Part shown: one piece after another, positions 1 to 7,067 of the stretch | Position numbering within the stretch: the first letter of the stretch is position 1 | How the letters are laid out: every line of letters begins with the position of its first letter | Assembly (NCBI RefSeq): GCF_021738965.1 | Contig: NZ_JAKKOQ010000020.1 | Span: forward strand, 16,394-80,393 | Direction of reading: 5' to 3' | Source of the DNA: Gordonia zhenghanii | GTDB taxonomy: Bacteria; Actinomycetota; Actinomycetes; Mycobacteriales; Mycobacteriaceae | DNA: 64,000 nt | Position numbers and translations under genes: made by a program | The notes under the pieces: generated by a model | What the model was told of the DNA's origin: nothing | Databases searched by the model: none | What the model saw: the letters and a program-made list of their open reading frames with translations, nothing else

Positions 1-75
1 AGCTATGCAGATCATGCACGGCGGACGCGTCACCCACCCCGACATCACCGGCACCGAACGCATCGTCGCACCTAG
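1..75 (+). pseudogene. Old yellow enzyme (OYE-family oxidoreductase), 5' fragment, interrupted
   Basis: The reading frame enters from outside the window and codes HGGRVTHPDITG followed by a VAP motif, the conserved QLMHxGRxSHP...PVAPSAI segment of FMN-dependent OYE/N-ethylmaleimide-reductase proteins. It stops at the CTAG at 72-75, where IS DNA begins. The frame resumes exactly after the matching CTAG at 2418-2421. Joining the two sides with one CTAG removed restores VAPSAIPAAGEVHAV in frame, so the gene was intact before the insertion. Such enzymes reduce activated C=C bonds with NAD(P)H. Confidence 0.8.
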
Positions 76-161
76 GGCGTGTCTCACAAACATTGCTGGG
101 ACCAGGCGATGACCGCGTTGAGCACCACCGCGGCGCGGAACACGATCGCGAGCTTGTCGGA
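76..161 (-). mobile_element. Terminal remnant of an IS5-family element
   Basis: The minus strand encodes DKLAIVFRAAVVLNAVIAW followed by SQQCL, the transposase C-terminus also found in the complete copy at 1478-2417. Similarity stops near 161, where an IS3-type end (TGAACCGCCCTGGGTTT) begins. Only the terminus of this copy is left. Its inverted repeat matches the far right end of the unit (2417) better than does the inner end of the complete copy. Confidence 0.75.
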
Positions 162-162
162 G

Positions 163-335
163 TGAACCGCCCTGGGTTTCGTTCCGTTCTTCATGCAAGG
201 ATGGAACCGAACCAGAGATGCTCTCCCGAGATGCGCGAGCGCGCCCTCCGGATGCTCGATGAAGCGCGCGCGAGCGGCGGTCGACCGAACCTGATGTCCG
301 CGGTGCGGCATGCCGCCTCGGCCTGCTCGGTATGA
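163..335 (+). pseudogene. IS3-family left end with truncated orfA
   Basis: An IS3-like terminus starts at 163. An ATG at 201 opens a 44-residue peptide with CSPEMRERALRMLDEAR, the N-terminal DNA-binding start of IS3 orfA proteins. The frame closes at 333-335 before the helix-turn-helix is complete, and no orfB follows. It appears to have inserted into, or recombined with, the IS5 remnant to its left. The following 336-454 shows no gene. Confidence 0.6.
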
Positions 336-454
336 GCGCCGCGACCGAATCGGCCCAGCGAACGCTCGCTGGATAGGGAACCCGATAGGGACGAAACTCA
401 GAGCGATTCAGTTCGCGTCGTGACTGAACATGTTCGAAGGCTGGTTCTCGGTTC

Positions 455-889
455 TCACCGCAAGGCGAGCTCATCGAGTGCCGCGCTGAGCGCATGAGCC
501 AACGCCTGGCGGGTCGCCGGCGACAGTGCGGTCATCTCAGCCTCGGCATCGTTGTAGCGCGCGCGCGCGAGCCGCTCCAACAGGGCTCTGGTCTTCGCAG
601 TGACAGTGATCGTCTTGCTCCGCCGGTCGACGGGACTCTTAGTACGGCGTAGGTAGCCCGCAGTTTCCAGACGATCGATCATCTGCGTCGCAGAAGGTTG
701 TGACAGCCCGAGCGAGAAAGCGATCGTCGAGGGAGTCGATGCCGCGCCGCGCGCCACTCGATCAAGCAGGATCGCCTGGGTTGCCGTCACCGACGCTGCG
801 TCGAGGACCGCCAGATCACCGCGGCGAACGCTGCGCACCCGGTCCGAGACTTGCACGAACAGCGCAGCGAGATTTGCGTCGTCGGTCAT
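455..889 (-). CDS. MarR-family transcriptional regulator
   Basis: This 144-aa protein has the winged-helix signature of MarR repressors: a recognition region TIAFSLGLSQPSATQMIDRL around residues 55-74, then a wing with SPVDRRSKTITVT (the DRR motif of the beta-hairpin). MarR proteins are dimeric, ligand-responsive and usually control a neighbouring gene. Its ATG overlaps the stop of the upstream SnoaL-like gene by 4 bp (ATGA), so the two are translationally coupled. It is passenger DNA inside the IS5 unit. Confidence 0.85.
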   Translation of the reverse strand: MTDDANLAALFVQVSDRVRSVRRGDLAVLDAASVTATQAILLDRVARGAASTPSTIAFSLGLSQPSATQMIDRLETAGYLRRTKSPVDRRSKTITVTAKTRALLERLARARYNDAEAEMTALSPATRQALAHALSAALDELALR

Positions 890-1284
890 AGGTGCGGAGC
901 GTTGAACATTACCTTTGCCGACTCATCCATCTTGGTGTTCTGGTAGGCGGTACAGAACCACCGCTGTCCACGACGTACGAACGTGAACGTCTGAAACTTG
1001 TCGTGAGGCGTATCCTCGGCACCTAAGCCGCCGACGGTGGTGAACACTGCCGAGGTCTCCGAAAGCTGCACCTTCCGGATCGGCGTCACCCGCATCTTCT
1101 TTCCATCGAGCCACTTCGAGAAGATCTCCGCGTGGCCCTCGACGATTCGCTGGCGGCCGTGCTGCAGCTCGCCGGACCAGGCCACGTAAGTCGCATCCTC
1201 TTCGAACTCGGCACCGTACGCCTCGGCATCTGCGTTGTTCCATGCATCGCGGATGCGGTCCAAGCATGCTTCAGGTGTATCCAT
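886..1284 (-). CDS. SnoaL/NTF2-like domain protein
   Basis: This 132-aa single-domain protein reads DTPEACLDRIRDAWNNADAEAYGAEFEEDATYVAW near its start, typical of SgcJ/EcaC or SnoaL-like cone-fold proteins. These can be small cyclases, isomerases or ligand-binding proteins, and the substrate cannot be predicted. The start at 1284 is chosen because GGGAGG lies 9 nt upstream; the ATG at 1293 abuts that site. It is first in a two-gene operon with the MarR gene. 1285-1477 upstream shows no other gene and should hold the promoter. Confidence 0.75.
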   Translation of the reverse strand: MDTPEACLDRIRDAWNNADAEAYGAEFEEDATYVAWSGELQHGRQRIVEGHAEIFSKWLDGKKMRVTPIRKVQLSETSAVFTTVGGLGAEDTPHDKFQTFTFVRRGQRWFCTAYQNTKMDESAKVMFNAPHL

Positions 1285-1473
1285 TTCCGTCATCCTCCCG
1301 AGTAGTTGTCTCCATAGTAGTTCACGCGCATGAAGCATTCAAGTGGTGTGATGCATCGCTGGGGGTGGCTCGTGCTCGTGTGATCTTGATCATGATGTCC
1401 TCGACGGTCTCAGTCCACATGAACGGTTGGGGGTCGTCGTTCCAATGTGAAGCTCAGTGGTCGATCGCGCTCT

Positions 1474-2020
1474 CTAGGACATGGCTTGTAAGCATCGCTG
1501 GGTCCAGGCGATCACCGCGTTGAGCACCACGGCGGCGCGGAACACGATCGCGAGCTTGTCGTAGCGCGTCGCGAGCCCACGCCACTGCTTCACATCACTG
1601 AAGCGCCGCTCCACGACGTTACGCCCCTTGTATTCGACTGCGTCGAAGCCAAGAGGGCGCCCGCCGCGCGACCCGCGTCGTTTGCGGTGAGCCTGCTGAT
1701 CGCGCGGTTGCGGGATCACGGCGCGGATCCCGCGATCGCGCAGGTGGGCGCGGATTGCGCGGGAGGAGTACGCCTTGTCTCCACGGACCGCGTCGGGACG
1801 CGTGCGGGGACGCCCGAGTGGGCGCGCGACACGGAGCCTGGATAGCAGTGGCAGTAACGCGGGCGCATCGCCGGACTGGCCGGGCGCAACGGCGACCACC
1901 ATCGGGAGCCCATGGTCGTCGACAAGCTGGTGGATCTTCGTCGACAGCCCGCCGCGGGAGCGTCCGACCGCGTGATCAGGCTGCTCGACGGCCGGATCCG
2001 TGTAATTCAATCCAGCCCCC
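1474..2020 (-). CDS. IS5-family transposase, frame B (C-terminal half)
   Basis: This frame carries GLNYTDPAVEQPDHAVGRSR, then GDKAYSSRAIR (second catalytic Asp), and the C-terminal ERRFSDVKQWRGLATRYDK with the catalytic Glu. It is useful only if fused to frame A by frameshifting. The start given is the approximate shift point, not an independent start codon. The stop lies at the CTAG outside the IS end, so the last residues are read from flanking bases. Confidence 0.75.
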
Positions 2021-2417
2021 TGTGGGGCGCGTGACATTGGTCGCGTGCTGATGCGCACGGGCAATCGACGAGTCCGCCGACACCGTCCAGCCGATCTTCC
2101 CGTCCCGATCAGCGGCGGCCAGCAGCCTCTGATGGATCTGGTCCCAGGTGCCGTCGCCGGCGAGGTTGCGGTGCCACCGCCACACGGTCTGCCATGGGCC
2201 GAACTCTCGCGGCAGGTCGCGCCACGCAATCCCGCACCGGTATCGGTAGATGATGCCCTCCACGATCGCCCGCGCGTCCGAGAACGGGCGGCCCTGGCGG
2301 CCCGTTCGGGACGGAAGGAACGGCGCGATCAACGCCCACTGATCATCGGAGAGGAGCTGGAAGCGCGACACCCCTCCAGAGTCTCAGCCAGACCGCTCAA
2401 CCTTTATAAGACACGCC
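1478..2417 (-). mobile_element. Complete IS5-family insertion sequence (IS427-like)
   Basis: About 940 bp with a transposase split over two overlapping frames, as in the IS427 group. The outer end reads inwards GGCGTGTCTTATAAA; the inner end reads GACATGGCTTGTAAG and is a poorer match. CTAG lies directly outside both ends (1474-1477 and 2418-2421), so this copy could also be read as an independent insertion. The inner-end mismatches suggest that end is decayed. Confidence 0.8.
1976..2371 (-). CDS. IS5-family transposase, frame A (N-terminal half)
   Basis: 131 residues starting MSRFQLLSDDQWALIAPFLP, the DUF4096-type N-terminus of IS5/IS427 transposases, through SADSSIARAHQHA, which carries the first catalytic Asp. 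The family then needs GLNYTDP, which is in the other frame. The switch occurs near 2013-2020 within ACAGGGGGCTGG and corresponds to a +1 (or -2) shift over five Gs. This is the usual layout for a programmed frameshift in this group. Confidence 0.8.
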   Translation of the reverse strand: MSRFQLLSDDQWALIAPFLPSRTGRQGRPFSDARAIVEGIIYRYRCGIAWRDLPREFGPWQTVWRWHRNLAGDGTWDQIHQRLLAAADRDGKIGWTVSADSSIARAHQHATNVTRPTGGWIELHGSGRRAA

Positions 2418-2814
2418 CTAGCGCAATCCCTGCCGCCGGCGAGGTCCACGCCGTACACACCACTCTGCCGTTCCCGAAGCCGCACGCCCTCACCACTCTC
2501 GAGGTCTCCCTCATGCGAGATGAGTTCGTGACGGCGGCCAGACGCGCGATCGACGCCGGTCTGGACGCCGTGGAGCTCCACGGTGCCAACGGCTATCTGC
2601 TGCACCAGTTCCTCGGGTCCGGCTCCAACCGCCGCGCCGACTGCTACGGCGGCGGCCCCGAGGCGCGGGCACGCTTCGTGGTCGAGACCGTCGCGGCGGT
2701 GGCGGACGAGATCGGCGCGGAACGAGTGGGCATCCGTCTCTCGCCTGGTGCCAACATTCAGGACGTCATCGAGACCGACCCGGCAGATCTCCGCGCCACC
2801 TACTTGGCTCTCGC
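2418..2814 (+). pseudogene. Old yellow enzyme, 3' fragment, truncated by an IS3 element
   Basis: It continues the OYE frame of the first 75 bases: PFPKPHALTTLEV, then ELHGANGYLLHQFLGSGSN, YGGGPEARARFVVETV and VGIRLSPG. These are the FMN- and substrate-site motifs (HxANGYLxxQFL, YGG, RxSP) of the family. Coding ends at about 2814, where an IS3 left end (TGAATTGCACTGGG) starts. The C-terminal FMN-phosphate-binding part is not in the window, so the gene is dead through two separate insertions. Confidence 0.85.
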
Positions 2815-3835
2815 TGAATTGCACTGGGTTGGTTGGAGTCTCCATCGTTTGGAAACGAGGATGTACTCATGCCGAAGGACACCAACCCGGGCAAGCCGAC
2901 CACGCGTCGCTATAGCCCTGAAGAAAAGGCCTCCGCGGTGCGGATGGTCAGGACCCTGCGGGCCGAGCTGGGCACCGATCACGGCACGGTGAAGCGGGTG
3001 GCGACCCAGCTCGGGTACGGCACCGAGTCTGTGCGCTCGTGGGTGCGTCAGGCCGATATCGACGAGGGCCACGTTGCGGGGGTCAGCACGAGCGAGTCGG
3101 CGAGGATGAAGGCCCTCGAGCAGGAGAACCGCGAGCTCAAGCGGGCAAACGAGATATTGAAGCGAGCTGCGAGTTTCTTCGGGGCGGAGCTCGACCGCCA
3201 GCACAAGAAGTAGCCGCGTTCATCGACGCCAACTGCGATGATGTCGTCGCGGGTCGGCGTTTGGGGGTCGAGCGCATCTGCGCAGTTCTGCAGGTGGCCC
3301 CGAGCAGCTACTACGAGGTCAAGAAGCGGAAACCATCGGCACGGTCGAAGCGCGATGAGGTGATGGGTCCAGTCGTCCACGCGTTGTGGGAGGACAACTT
3401 CCGCGTCTACGGGGCACGAAAGATCTGGAAGGCGGCCCGGCGTGCTGGCCATGACATCGGCCGGGACCAGGTCGCCCGGCTGATGCGCGCCGCCGGGATC
3501 GAGGGCGTCCGGCGCAGCAAGCGGGTGCGCACCACCAAACCCGGCCCCGGGATGCCGCGCCACCCCGACTTGGTGCGCCGTGACTTCACCGCCACGGAGC
3601 CGAATCAGTTGTGGGTCACCGACCTGACGTTCGTGCCGACCTGGGCCGGCGTCGCCTACGTCTGCTTCATCATCGACGCCTACTCACGCACGATCGTCGG
3701 GTGGCGGGTCGCCTCACACATGCGAACCACGATGGTCCTCGACGCGATCGAGATGGCCCGATGGTCACGCGGCACCCAACTGACCGGACTGCGATGTCAC
3801 AGCGATGCCGGGTCGCAGTTCACCTCGATTCGCTA
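2815..3835 (+). mobile_element. IS3-family element, 3'-truncated (IS6110-like orfA)
   Basis: The left end TGAATTGCACTGGG resembles other IS3 termini, including the scrap at 163. orfA is complete. orfB loses its C-terminus where another IS3 element begins at 3836. The right terminus is missing, so this copy cannot mobilise itself. Confidence 0.75.
2869..3213 (+). CDS. IS3-family transposase orfA
   Basis: 114 residues. An N-terminal HTH (RRYSPEEKASAVRMVRTLRA and ESVRSWVRQADIDEG) is followed by a leucine-zipper segment ALEQENRELKRANEILKRA and the ending SFFGAELDRQHKK, closely like orfA of IS6110. The ATG at 2869 aligns with the family's start. A -1 frameshift near the last codons would join it to the orfB frame. 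Confidence 0.85.
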   Translation: MPKDTNPGKPTTRRYSPEEKASAVRMVRTLRAELGTDHGTVKRVATQLGYGTESVRSWVRQADIDEGHVAGVSTSESARMKALEQENRELKRANEILKRAASFFGAELDRQHKK

Positions 3836-3872
3836 TGGCATGTTCCCCGTGAAGTGGTCCATGGTGTTTTAG
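3206..3872 (+). pseudogene. IS3-family transposase orfB, truncated
   Basis: It begins AAFIDANCDDVVAGRRLGVE and continues through VYGARKIWKAARRAGHDIGR to the integrase core: WVTDLTFVPTW (first Asp) and CHSDAGSQFTSIRY (second Asp). Native sequence ends at about 3835. The last residues (GMFPVKWSMVF) come from the neighbouring IS. The catalytic Glu region is absent, so the product should be inactive. Confidence 0.8.
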
Positions 3873-3918
3873 AGTCCTGATTGCCCTGGTGAGGGCTGAG
3901 AAGGGACGATGAGGGATC

Positions 3919-4200
3919 ATGGCAGGACGTAAGCGTCACTCGGCGGAGGACATCGTGCGCAAGCTGCGCCGGGCCGACGAGCTGGCCGCCGAAGGCAGGA
4001 CTGGTGAGCAGATCGCCGCGGACCTGGAAGTGTCCGCGGCCACGCTGCATAACTGGCGTCGCCAGTACGGCGGGATGGACCGCGACGCGGCCAAGGAACT
4101 CAAGGAGCTGCGCGAGCAGAACGGCCGGCTCAAGCGACTGCTCGCCGATGCTGAGTTGGAGAAGGACGCACTGCGGGAGATCGCGAAGGGAAAATTCTGA
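3919..4200 (+). CDS. IS3-family transposase orfA (IS407-like)
   Basis: 93 residues. The start RKRHSAEDIVRKLRRADELA is followed by the HTH GEQIAADLEVSAATLHNWRR and a zipper KELREQNGRLKRLLADAELE, ending LREIAKGKF, the standard IS407-group orfA ending. The run GGGAAAATTC at its end suits a -1 frameshift into orfB. Confidence 0.85.
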   Translation: MAGRKRHSAEDIVRKLRRADELAAEGRTGEQIAADLEVSAATLHNWRRQYGGMDRDAAKELKELREQNGRLKRLLADAELEKDALREIAKGKF

Positions 4201-4229
4201 GCCCGACGGCCAAACGCGCCGCTATCGAC

Positions 4230-5063
4230 ATGCTCAAGGACGTCAAGAACCTGTCCGAGCGCAAGGCGTGCAAGGTTGTTGGGCTTTCCCGGTCGGCGTA
4301 CCGTTCGGTACCGCTGGCGCAGACACCGGCCGACCCCGACGCCGGTCTACGCGAGCAGCTACGCTCCTACGCCCGTAAGAATCCCCGTCACGGGTTTCGG
4401 CGGGCGTGGGCGCACCTGCGGTTCGACGACGGCATCGAGGTGAACAAGAAGAAGGTACATCGGCTATGGAAAGAAGAAGGGCTGCAGGTCCGGCGCGGGC
4501 CGCGCCGTAAACGGGCCGGGCAGTCGTCAGTGCCGGTCGTGGCCGCTGACGCGCCGAAGGTGGTGTGGGCGTTGGACTTTCAGTTCGATTCGATCGTCGA
4601 TGGGACGAAGATCAAGATCGCCTCGATGGTCGATGAGCACACCCGGCAGTCGTTGCTGAACATCGTGGATCGCTCGATCACCGCCAACCGGCTAATCGAG
4701 GAGCTGGAGAAGGCGTTCGCGATCTGGGGTGGGCCGCCGATGGTGCTGCGCATGGACAACGGCCCGGAGTTCATCTCTGAGGCGCTGCGGGACTTCTGCG
4801 CAGGAACGGTAGGCATCTCCTACATTCCGCCCGGTACACCGTGGAACAACGGGTTCATCGAGTCGTTCAACAACCGGCTCCGCGACGAGTGCCTCAACCG
4901 GAACTGCTGGCCCACGCTCCTGGAGGCGCGGGTGGTCATCGCCGACTTCAAAGACGACCACAATCACCGGCACCGACACTCGGCGCTGGGCTATCAAACA
5001 CCAGCCGAGTACGCTGCCCGGTGCACCCACCGGCACCACCCCGTCGGGTGCGAGATCAACTGA
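4230..5063 (+). CDS. IS3-family transposase orfB (integrase core)
   Basis: 277 residues from the internal ATG; in the transposition-competent fusion it is read from about 4195. It has the HTH_21-type N-terminus SERKACKVVGLSRSAYRSV and a full DDE triad: WALDFQFDSI, RMDNGPEFISEAL and NNGFIESFNNRLRDECLN. It is complete, so this IS may be active. Confidence 0.88.
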   Translation: MLKDVKNLSERKACKVVGLSRSAYRSVPLAQTPADPDAGLREQLRSYARKNPRHGFRRAWAHLRFDDGIEVNKKKVHRLWKEEGLQVRRGPRRKRAGQSSVPVVAADAPKVVWALDFQFDSIVDGTKIKIASMVDEHTRQSLLNIVDRSITANRLIEELEKAFAIWGGPPMVLRMDNGPEFISEALRDFCAGTVGISYIPPGTPWNNGFIESFNNRLRDECLNRNCWPTLLEARVVIADFKDDHNHRHRHSALGYQTPAEYAARCTHRHHPVGCEIN

Positions 5064-5122
5064 TCAACAACAAGTACGAACTGGCTCTAGAACGACCTGG
5101 ACCGGATATCGGGGACCTGCCA

Positions 5123-5344
5123 GCATCGCACCCGACCACCGGGTCGGGGAACTTCCGGGACGAAGGATGTCGTCGTTGCGGGAGGCCACGGTGAAGGCCT
5201 GCGGCGTAGCCGTGGTCTGGGCAACCAGCCCGGTGTGGGTGGGAAGGTCCGTCGCCGATTGATGTCGGTGGTCGAGGGCGGAGGGCCCGTAGTAGTCCGA
5301 GGTCGGGAAAGCCGGCTACATCCTGAACTGCGGTTCGACGCCAG
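5123..5344 (+). other. Intergenic; possible 5' remnant of a group II intron
   Basis: No coding sequence is convincing. The stretch from about 5255 (ATGTCGGTGGTCGAGGGCGG, then GGGCCCGTAGTAGTCCGAGG and GGGAAAGCCGGCTACAT) resembles, from memory, the region ahead of the maturase ORF in actinobacterial group II introns. No reverse transcriptase is present. The end of the Tn7-like element should also lie in or near this stretch, but I could not define it. Confidence 0.3.
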
Positions 5345-7003
5345 TCAATTCGAGCATTTGTTTGCGAGTTCCCCCAATGCGCGTACCAGCTCCTCCGGAA
5401 GCGTGTCACGAAACACTCGATAAGCCGCCTTCGATTGCCTGGTGACCGGTGGCGGCCATGCTGGACTGGTATCCAACACCCCTTGTGCAGCTTCGCACCA
5501 CATCCATGTCACCGCGTACGGCAGCGCGACGGCGCGCCTCCTCGGACTCGCCGACCGTGCCCAGTCAGCAAACCAGGTGTCGGGTGTATTGGCGAGCTTT
5601 ATGACTTGTCTCTCGAGCGCCCGGTAGTCCCGTCGATGCGAAAGTTCTTTCGCTGCCATGTTGGCGGCGTCCGCGATCTCTCGGGGACTCGCAGTCAGCC
5701 GTGTGCTCGCCGCTCGCGCTGTTCGTCTGCCGATGTCCGGGTCGAGTGAGATACTCGCTGCCGCGGCGGACCACGTTGATCCCGGTCGCTGTGCGCGCGC
5801 AATACATAGGGAGGCGTACAGCCGCCCTGTGCTTTCCTGCGTTGTCAGCATCCCACCGAAGTGACGGCGGTATGTGTGCTCGTCGAGAAGTTGAGGGATC
5901 GCGGATAGCGGCAAGTTGGTCAACGCGTCGTGGTGATCGATCTGAAGGCCGACATGGCGGCGTGCTGAAAGCACCTGCATCACCAGCCGGCCCAACACCG
6001 GACTCGGTGCCGTGCGATTGACGATCCATCCTCTCGGACCCTCAGGGACGTCCGAGATCAGGTCGAACCACTCGGCCAACCGCGCCACGGCGTCCGCGAT
6101 CTCTGGACTGGCCAGAATCCCATCCGCCTCCGCCAATGCTTGCCCGCGGACAACCGCACTTGTCGGCGGTTGAATACCCCACCGAGGCCCTCGAAGTTCG
6201 GTAGTGCGGCCTGCGGCTTCGGCTTGGAGCTCTCCGGCCCAATCGACGGACTCCTGCGCGCGAGCCCGGGATGCGAGGTGAAGCAGAAGAGTGGTCAGGT
6301 TCCGGACTTCTGCCAGGTACGCGGGAGGCGCGAGGACGGCATTGAGAACGCTTGTTTCTTCGCCTTGGATCGCGGCCGTAACCCGTGTTGCGGTCTGCAT
6401 TGCACCTCCGGATGCAGGCGTCGGTTTCTCTCTCAGGATGGAGTGTCGGCAAGCAGCGGAGAATCCGAGCGGGTTCCCGCACGGCTGGTGTTCGTCGATG
6501 AGAGGTCGCAGCGGGCTGTAGTGCCGCGTCCGAAAGCGATTACCACAACTTGAACACTCAGCGACCAGGTAGACGCCGTGGTCGGGACACACCGTCGAAA
6601 CTGGCAGCTTCCACGACAGCTGCCAGATTCCGTCGTGCGACAAGCAGAGTGGGCACAGTTGCGTCCCGTGCCGCGGAAACCACCCCTGACAAACAATCGC
6701 ACGATAGCTCGCCCGATCAAGCGGGTCGAAGCCATCGAGAGTTAGTGGCGTGCCTCCGTCGTAGCGCATCAGGGTCGAGTTCTCGACGGCTGCTGCACTC
6801 AACCCGGTAAGGCTTGTGATTCGACCAACAAGGTCATCGCTGGGCCGAACGAGCATGAAAGCCGTCGAGGGCGACGATCCGTCCCGGTCCTCCTTGAGCA
6901 TGCGGACAAGATTTCTGGTCGTCAGATCGTTCACAAGTGCAATCCGCTCGAGGTACGAATCAAGGGACTCGCGCGGATCAATCGCGATTCGAGCGGGCAA
7001 CAT
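5345..7003 (-). CDS. tniQ: TniQ-family transposition protein (second copy)
   Basis: 552 residues. It begins LPARIAIDPRESLDSYLERIA, the TniQ/TnsD start, and has a zinc-binding module CPLCLSHDGIWQLSWKLP, then VCPDHGVYLVAECSSCGNRF. TniQ/TnsD proteins choose the target site and recruit TnsC. ATG 7003 is chosen over the longer frame because it aligns with the family and has GGAGGG upstream. It is last in the tns operon, 64 nt after the first tniQ. Its partner, target site and any RNA guidance are unknown; no cas gene is present. Confidence 0.85.
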   Translation of the reverse strand: MLPARIAIDPRESLDSYLERIALVNDLTTRNLVRMLKEDRDGSSPSTAFMLVRPSDDLVGRITSLTGLSAAAVENSTLMRYDGGTPLTLDGFDPLDRASYRAIVCQGWFPRHGTQLCPLCLSHDGIWQLSWKLPVSTVCPDHGVYLVAECSSCGNRFRTRHYSPLRPLIDEHQPCGNPLGFSAACRHSILREKPTPASGGAMQTATRVTAAIQGEETSVLNAVLAPPAYLAEVRNLTTLLLHLASRARAQESVDWAGELQAEAAGRTTELRGPRWGIQPPTSAVVRGQALAEADGILASPEIADAVARLAEWFDLISDVPEGPRGWIVNRTAPSPVLGRLVMQVLSARRHVGLQIDHHDALTNLPLSAIPQLLDEHTYRRHFGGMLTTQESTGRLYASLCIARAQRPGSTWSAAAASISLDPDIGRRTARAASTRLTASPREIADAANMAAKELSHRRDYRALERQVIKLANTPDTWFADWARSASPRRRAVALPYAVTWMWCEAAQGVLDTSPAWPPPVTRQSKAAYRVFRDTLPEELVRALGELANKCSN

Positions 7004-7067
7004 TGGCTCTGGCCCTCCGTCCAAGTCGCAACCTGGTGGTGCGGCGGTAGTCGGTGCACTGGATATA

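Larger units (their letters stand above)
76..2417. mobile_element. IS5-family composite unit inserted in the OYE gene
   Basis: The outer ends are inverted repeats: the left end begins GGCGTGTCTCACAAA and the right end, read inwards, begins GGCGTGTCTTATAAA. CTAG flanks both sides (72-75 and 2418-2421), as expected of a target duplication or a palindromic CTAG target. The unit holds an IS5 end remnant, an IS3 scrap, a SnoaL-like gene, a MarR gene and one full IS5-type copy. Either it moved as one composite transposon, or a second IS-linked segment recombined into an IS already sitting in the OYE gene. The sequence cannot separate these. Confidence 0.65.
3836..5122 (+). mobile_element. Complete IS3-family element (IS407-like), nested in the previous IS3
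   Basis: 1287 bp. The left end starts TGGCATGTTCCCCG. The right end read inwards starts TGGCAGGTCCCCGA and stays similar through GGTCCA, giving imperfect inverted repeats of about 40 bp. It interrupts orfB of the element at 2815-3835. Flanks (GCTA / GCAT) do not give a clear target duplication, so a deletion or recombination may have removed the other half of the host element. Confidence 0.8.

Noticed and set aside
1242..1523. 93-codon plus-strand frame across the SnoaL promoter and IS5 end
   Set aside because: It crosses an IS boundary, has no motif and no start signals.
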